Part shown: positions 5,599 through 6,569 of the stretch, one piece after another
Layout of the letters: every line of letters starts with the position of its first letter
Position numbering within the stretch: position 1 is the first letter of the stretch
Assembly (NCBI GenBank): GCA_934364765.1
Contig: CAKRMO010000065.1
Coordinates: forward strand, 1-6,569
From: an uncultured Bacteroidaceae bacterium
Lineage (GTDB): Bacteria; Bacteroidota; Bacteroidia; Bacteroidales; Bacteroidaceae
Reading direction: 5' to 3'
Length of the DNA stretch: 6,569 bases
Position numbers and translations under genes: made by a program
Notes under the pieces: generated by a model
Database searches by the model: none
What the model saw: the letters and a program-made list of their open reading frames with translations, nothing else
What the model was told of the DNA's origin: nothing

Positions 5599-6569
5599 AT
5601 GATTCATCTTTCAGAAATGCTTTTCCTTGGCGGCTTCATAGTGTTCATCGTCGCCATATTGGTGGTGGATATGCTCGTAATCGACCGCAAGGCGCACGCA
5701 GTGTCAATAAAGGAGGCCGGCACATGGACGGCGGTATGGATAACGCTGGCCCTTGCCTTTTCCGCCTTCCTGTGGTTTCACGGCGACATGGTTCACGGCA
5801 TCCGCAACTTTGCCGACCTTCAGGCAGTGGCGGGAAAATACGCAGCCCACATATCCCTTGACCCGAATGATTTTGAGGGCAGTCTGCAGCAATACCGCCA
5901 CTACATGACAATTTCCTACATTTCGGGATACCTCATAGAAAAGGCGTTGTCGGTTGACAACCTGTTTGTAATGATGATGATTTTCGCCTCGTTCGGCGTG
6001 GGCAAGGAGGAATACCAGCACGTGCTCAACTGGGGCATACTCGGCGCGATAGTCATGCGCTTTGTGTTCATATTTGCGGGGGCTGCCATTATCAGCCGCT
6101 TCGACTGGGTGTTATACCTGTTCGGGGCGTTTCTTGTTTACAGCGGCGTAAAAATGTTTCTCAGCCGCGACAAGGAAGAGAGCATTGACGTGGCCAAACA
6201 CCCCCTCGTAAAGTTCCTTTCAAAACATTTCCGCGTTTACCCGTCGTTTGCAGGAGACAAGTTTTTCGTGAGGGCGCAAAAAACGGAGACTGGCTATGAA
6301 ATTCCCGCCGGACAGCAAAAGCTGAAGAAAGGCTTGCTCTGCATAACCCCGCTGTTTGTTACGGTTTTGGTCATAGAGTTCAGCGACCTCATATTTGCGT
6401 TCGACAGCATTCCCGCCGTGTTCTCCGTGTCGCTCGACCCCTACGTGGTGTTCTTCTCAAACATCTTCGCAATTCTCGGACTGCGTGCCATGTTCTTCCT
6501 CCTCGCCGCCGTGGCAGACAAGTTCCGCTACCTGAAGACAGGCGTTTGCGTGCTGCTGCTGTTCATAGG
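5599..6569 (+). CDS. TerC/Alx family integral membrane protein (3' end outside window)
   Basis: The frame is open from ATG 5599 to the window edge, giving 323 residues plus a partial codon. The protein is a multi-spanning inner-membrane member of the TerC family, which includes E. coli Alx (about 321 residues) and Mn2+ exporters. Hydrophobic segments lie at about 8-28, 43-60, 104-133, 145-165, 169-188, 247-267, 281-302 and 314 onward. Conserved acidic motifs are D24 in the first helix, E114 and D120-N121 in EKALSVDNLFV, and E260, D263 and D269 in VIEFSDLIFAFDSIPA, followed by SNIFAILGLRAMFFLL. These resemble proposed metal-binding sites in the family. Compared with Alx there is a longer loop after helix 2 (about residues 62-102). 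The start matches the Alx N-terminus; another ATG at 5617 would cut into helix 1. Roughly 30-60 residues are missing. The substrate (Mn2+, tellurite-related or other) cannot be told from sequence. Confidence 0.93.
   Translation, partial: MIHLSEMLFLGGFIVFIVAILVVDMLVIDRKAHAVSIKEAGTWTAVWITLALAFSAFLWFHGDMVHGIRNFADLQAVAGKYAAHISLDPNDFEGSLQQYRHYMTISYISGYLIEKALSVDNLFVMMMIFASFGVGKEEYQHVLNWGILGAIVMRFVFIFAGAAIISRFDWVLYLFGAFLVYSGVKMFLSRDKEESIDVAKHPLVKFLSKHFRVYPSFAGDKFFVRAQKTETGYEIPAGQQKLKKGLLCITPLFVTVLVIEFSDLIFAFDSIPAVFSVSLDPYVVFFSNIFAILGLRAMFFLLAAVADKFRYLKTGVCVLLLFI

Noticed and set aside
5704..6021. Minus-strand open frame opposite the start of terC
   Set aside because: The plus-strand TerC motifs are unambiguous here and the antisense product shows nothing recognisable.

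Overview
This window looks like part of a Bacteroidales chromosome (phylum Bacteroidota), with a Muribaculaceae- or Prevotella-like flavour. The evidence is a DUF4292-envC pair, start codons preceded by A-rich stretches rather than a GGAGG Shine-Dalgarno, Bacteroidota-type variants of YbeY and EnvC, and heavy use of ATA isoleucine codons in otherwise fairly GC-rich genes. The genus cannot be fixed from this sequence alone. All eight genes lie on the plus strand and about 95% of the window is coding.

Layout: the 3' end of a DUF4292 envelope protein gene (1-270) overlaps by ATGA an envC-like murein hydrolase activator gene (267-1658). Next come a type II cysteine desulfurase, sufS (1673-2887), a YbjQ/UPF0145 family gene (2930-3253), RNase HII, rnhB (3275-3889), the Holliday-junction helicase ruvB (3899-4936), and the rRNA-processing metallohydrolase ybeY (4968-5381). 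Gaps inside this run are only 9 to 42 bases and no convincing terminator is seen, so DUF4292 to ybeY is plausibly one long housekeeping transcription unit. A 217-base spacer (5382-5598) follows. It is the only sizeable non-coding stretch and holds repeated GTCTG/CAGAC dyads and two hairpins. After it comes a TerC/Alx-family membrane protein gene that runs off the right edge (5599-6569).

Functionally the genes cover cell-envelope maintenance and division (DUF4292, EnvC), sulfur mobilisation for Fe-S clusters (SufS), DNA integrity (RnhB removes ribonucleotides from DNA, RuvB moves Holliday junctions), rRNA maturation (YbeY) and probable metal-ion export (TerC). I see no mobile element, CRISPR array, tRNA, rRNA, toxin-antitoxin pair or defence system, and no clear new multi-gene system. 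The points most worth a second look are the repeat-rich terC leader, the clamp-binding-like C-termini of RnhB and RuvB, the apparently dead LytM site of EnvC, the altered third metal ligand of YbeY, and sufS standing apart from sufBCD.
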